Of a DNA stretch of 64,000 nucleotides, positions 63,126-64,000 are shown in pieces (position 1 is the stretch's first letter; each line of letters begins with the position of its first letter). The notes beneath the pieces were generated by a model, which worked only from the letters and a program-made list of their open reading frames with translations, did no database searches and had not been told where the DNA came from. The DNA is taken from assembly GCA_052115395.1 (NCBI GenBank), contig JBFRGO010000004.1. One strand, 5' to 3'. The stretch is from Noviluteimonas sp052115395. GTDB taxonomy: Bacteria > Pseudomonadota > Gammaproteobacteria > Xanthomonadales > Xanthomonadaceae. Both the position numbers and the translations under genes were made by a program.

Positions 63126-63584
63126 TCAGGGTTGTGCGACGCCCGGCCCGAATTTCAGTTCGGCGCCTGTTTCCAGCTTGAGTTTCTGCGCTTCGCCCGC
63201 GTTGAGCTCGAGCACGTAACGCGCGGGCGCGGCGCTCGGATAGGGCGGGCATTGGTCGCCGAGCGAGCACGGCGGTACGTCACGCTGCATCGACACGAGT
63301 TTATGCGCGTCGTCGAAGTAGAGGATGTCGAGCGGGATGCGCGTGTTCTTCATCCAGTAGGCCAGCGGGCCCTGCGCTTCGTGGATGAAGAGCATGCCGT
63401 GGTCGGCGTCCATCGCATCGCGGAACATCAGCCCGCGTGCGCGCTCGGCGTCGTCGTCGGCGATCTCGATGCTGTAACGCTTGCCGTTGAGTTCGACCCA
63501 GGGTCCCGACGCACTGGCGCAGCCGGCAAGCAGCAGGAGCGAAGCGGACAGCAGGGCAGCTCGGCGCAGATGGGGGCGCATCAT
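63126..63584 (-). CDS. DUF192 family lipoprotein
   Basis: 152 aa. Lipoprotein signal LLSASLLLLAGCAS with lipobox LAGC. DUF192 domain: IEIADDDAERARGLMFRDAMDADHGMLFIHE, YWMKNTRIPLDILYFD, RYVLELNAGEAQKLKLETGAEL. A periplasmic beta-barrel of unknown role. The ATG at 63584 has GGAGA six bases upstream. The next 196 bp (63585-63780) show no gene or clear signal apart from an A-tract near 63761-63768. Confidence 0.92.
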   Translation of the reverse strand: MMRPHLRRAALLSASLLLLAGCASASGPWVELNGKRYSIEIADDDAERARGLMFRDAMDADHGMLFIHEAQGPLAYWMKNTRIPLDILYFDDAHKLVSMQRDVPPCSLGDQCPPYPSAAPARYVLELNAGEAQKLKLETGAELKFGPGVAQP

Positions 63585-63780
63585 TGGGGTCTCCGTCAGG
63601 GGCGCTGAACATCGATGAGGGCCGGCGCCCGCGTCAAGGGGGCGGCGGTTTGCGGAAGGATTGAACGGATTCGCGCACACCCCCTTCCAAAGCGCGGCAG
63701 CCTTATGCACAATGCGCGCCCCTTCGACGGGTGCCGGTTCGCCGGCCCCGGCGGACCGAAAAAAACCCCGTCACAGGGTG

Positions 63781-63808
63781 TTGACGGAATCCGGAAGGGC
63801 TGTATGAT
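63781..63808 (+). promoter_or_regulatory. strong sigma-70 promoter, probable rRNA operon P1
   Basis: TTGACG (63781-63786), 16-bp spacer, TATGAT (63803-63808), followed by a GC-rich discriminator (GTGCGGC) as in stringently controlled stable RNA promoters. An A-tract (GAAAAAAACC) about 20 bp upstream could serve as an UP element. Confidence 0.72.
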
Positions 63809-63815
63809 GTGCGGC

Positions 63816-64000
63816 TCCCTCGGGCACTTCGGTGCGGCGGGGGAAGGGAGGAGGCGCTGAGGCCGCTCCCGACGATCTTTGACAGTGTGCGCAGGTGACT
63901 TGTGCGGGCGTCTGGCGGGTGGATACGTTGTCCATCTTGCAGACGTTCGTAACAGAGCAACAAGTCAATTCAAATGGCAAACAAGCAATTGTTTAGCCAG
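63816..64000 (+). other. probable rRNA operon leader with boxA, 16S gene beyond the edge
   Basis: GATCTTTGACAGT (63874-63886) resembles the boxA antitermination element that precedes 16S genes. It is followed by a hairpin able to pair CGTCTG with CAGACG and then an A+T-rich run toward the right edge. The 16S start (AGAGTTTGATC) is not reached. No ORF here is credible. Confidence 0.6.

Noticed and set aside
63615..63980. Small ORFs in the last 400 bp
   Set aside because: They overlap the stable-RNA promoter and leader and show no protein features.

Overview
The window is 64 kb of GC-rich, gene-dense bacterial chromosome. Gene content and order point to Xanthomonadaceae, most likely Lysobacter or a close relative. 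The evidence is the aroQ-accBC-prmA-zinc ribbon-fis-purH-purD order, pcm-tolC next to waaA, a short LID-less adenylate kinase, PPi-dependent phosphofructokinase with a proton pyrophosphatase, and frequent 4-bp GTGA/ATGA gene overlaps. This is inferred from gene order and protein features; there is no 16S sequence in the window. I see no phage, IS element, CRISPR array or tRNA. Most of it reads as core genome.

Layout. (1) 1-15084, all minus strand: purD (cut by the left edge), purH, fis, a zinc-ribbon/DUF3426 membrane protein and prmA; then four non-core genes (a Met-rich secreted protein, a membrane protein, and a lower-GC two-gene unit at 7751-9008) lying between prmA and accC; then accC, accB, aroQ, a TlpA-like thioredoxin, dsbD with a doubled N-terminal domain, cutA and an XRE regulator. 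(2) 15085-17891: a non-coding stretch with a strong small-RNA candidate ending in an intrinsic terminator, a CIRCE operator lying over the groESL promoter, groES and groEL. (3) 17892-22801: ECF sigma factor, anti-sigma factor, subtilisin-like protease, TorF-type outer membrane protein and a Tat-exported FAD amine oxidase. (4) 22959-28759: glnE, an ELM1-like protein, a RutE-like nitroreductase, YceI and pirin. (5) 28819-37056: LPS core and lipid A genes (two glycosyltransferases, an O-antigen ligase, an LpxL-type acyltransferase, waaA), then tolC and pcm. Two large hairpins lie upstream of waaA. (6) 37182-42172: TetR regulator divergent from an RND efflux pair. (7) 42255-47156: a JAB-like secreted protein, homoserine kinase, TPP riboswitch and thiC, a potassium-channel-like protein and ppa. 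(8) 47302-53465: a second ECF sigma factor, small proteins, hppA and pfp. (9) 53606-63584: adk, mpl, a LON-domain protein, a DedA-PAP2-LssY fusion, SDR, glyoxalase, HAD hydrolase, hemL, thiE, rubredoxin, a SirB1-like protein and a DUF192 lipoprotein. (10) 63781-64000: what looks like an rRNA operon promoter and leader, with the 16S gene beyond the right edge.

How the genes work together. The purine, fatty-acid (accBC), chorismate (aroQ), thiamine (thiC, thiE), haem (hemL), peptidoglycan recycling (mpl) and LPS genes are housekeeping. ppa, hppA and pfp all consume or use pyrophosphate and lie within 7 kb, which suggests that PPi is used as an energy currency. DsbD, the TlpA-like protein and CutA form a periplasmic redox/metal group.

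The most unusual unit is the ECF operon at 17892-21210. The periplasmic part of its anti-sigma factor has the secondary-structure pattern of a subtilisin propeptide (I9 inhibitor). It is followed directly by a subtilase that keeps Asp/His/Ser but lacks the usual oxyanion-hole Asn. This suggests a sigma switch controlled by prodomain-protease recognition, which is inference. The small-RNA candidate at 15311-15463, with GGA motifs in hairpin loops, is the second item most worth testing.
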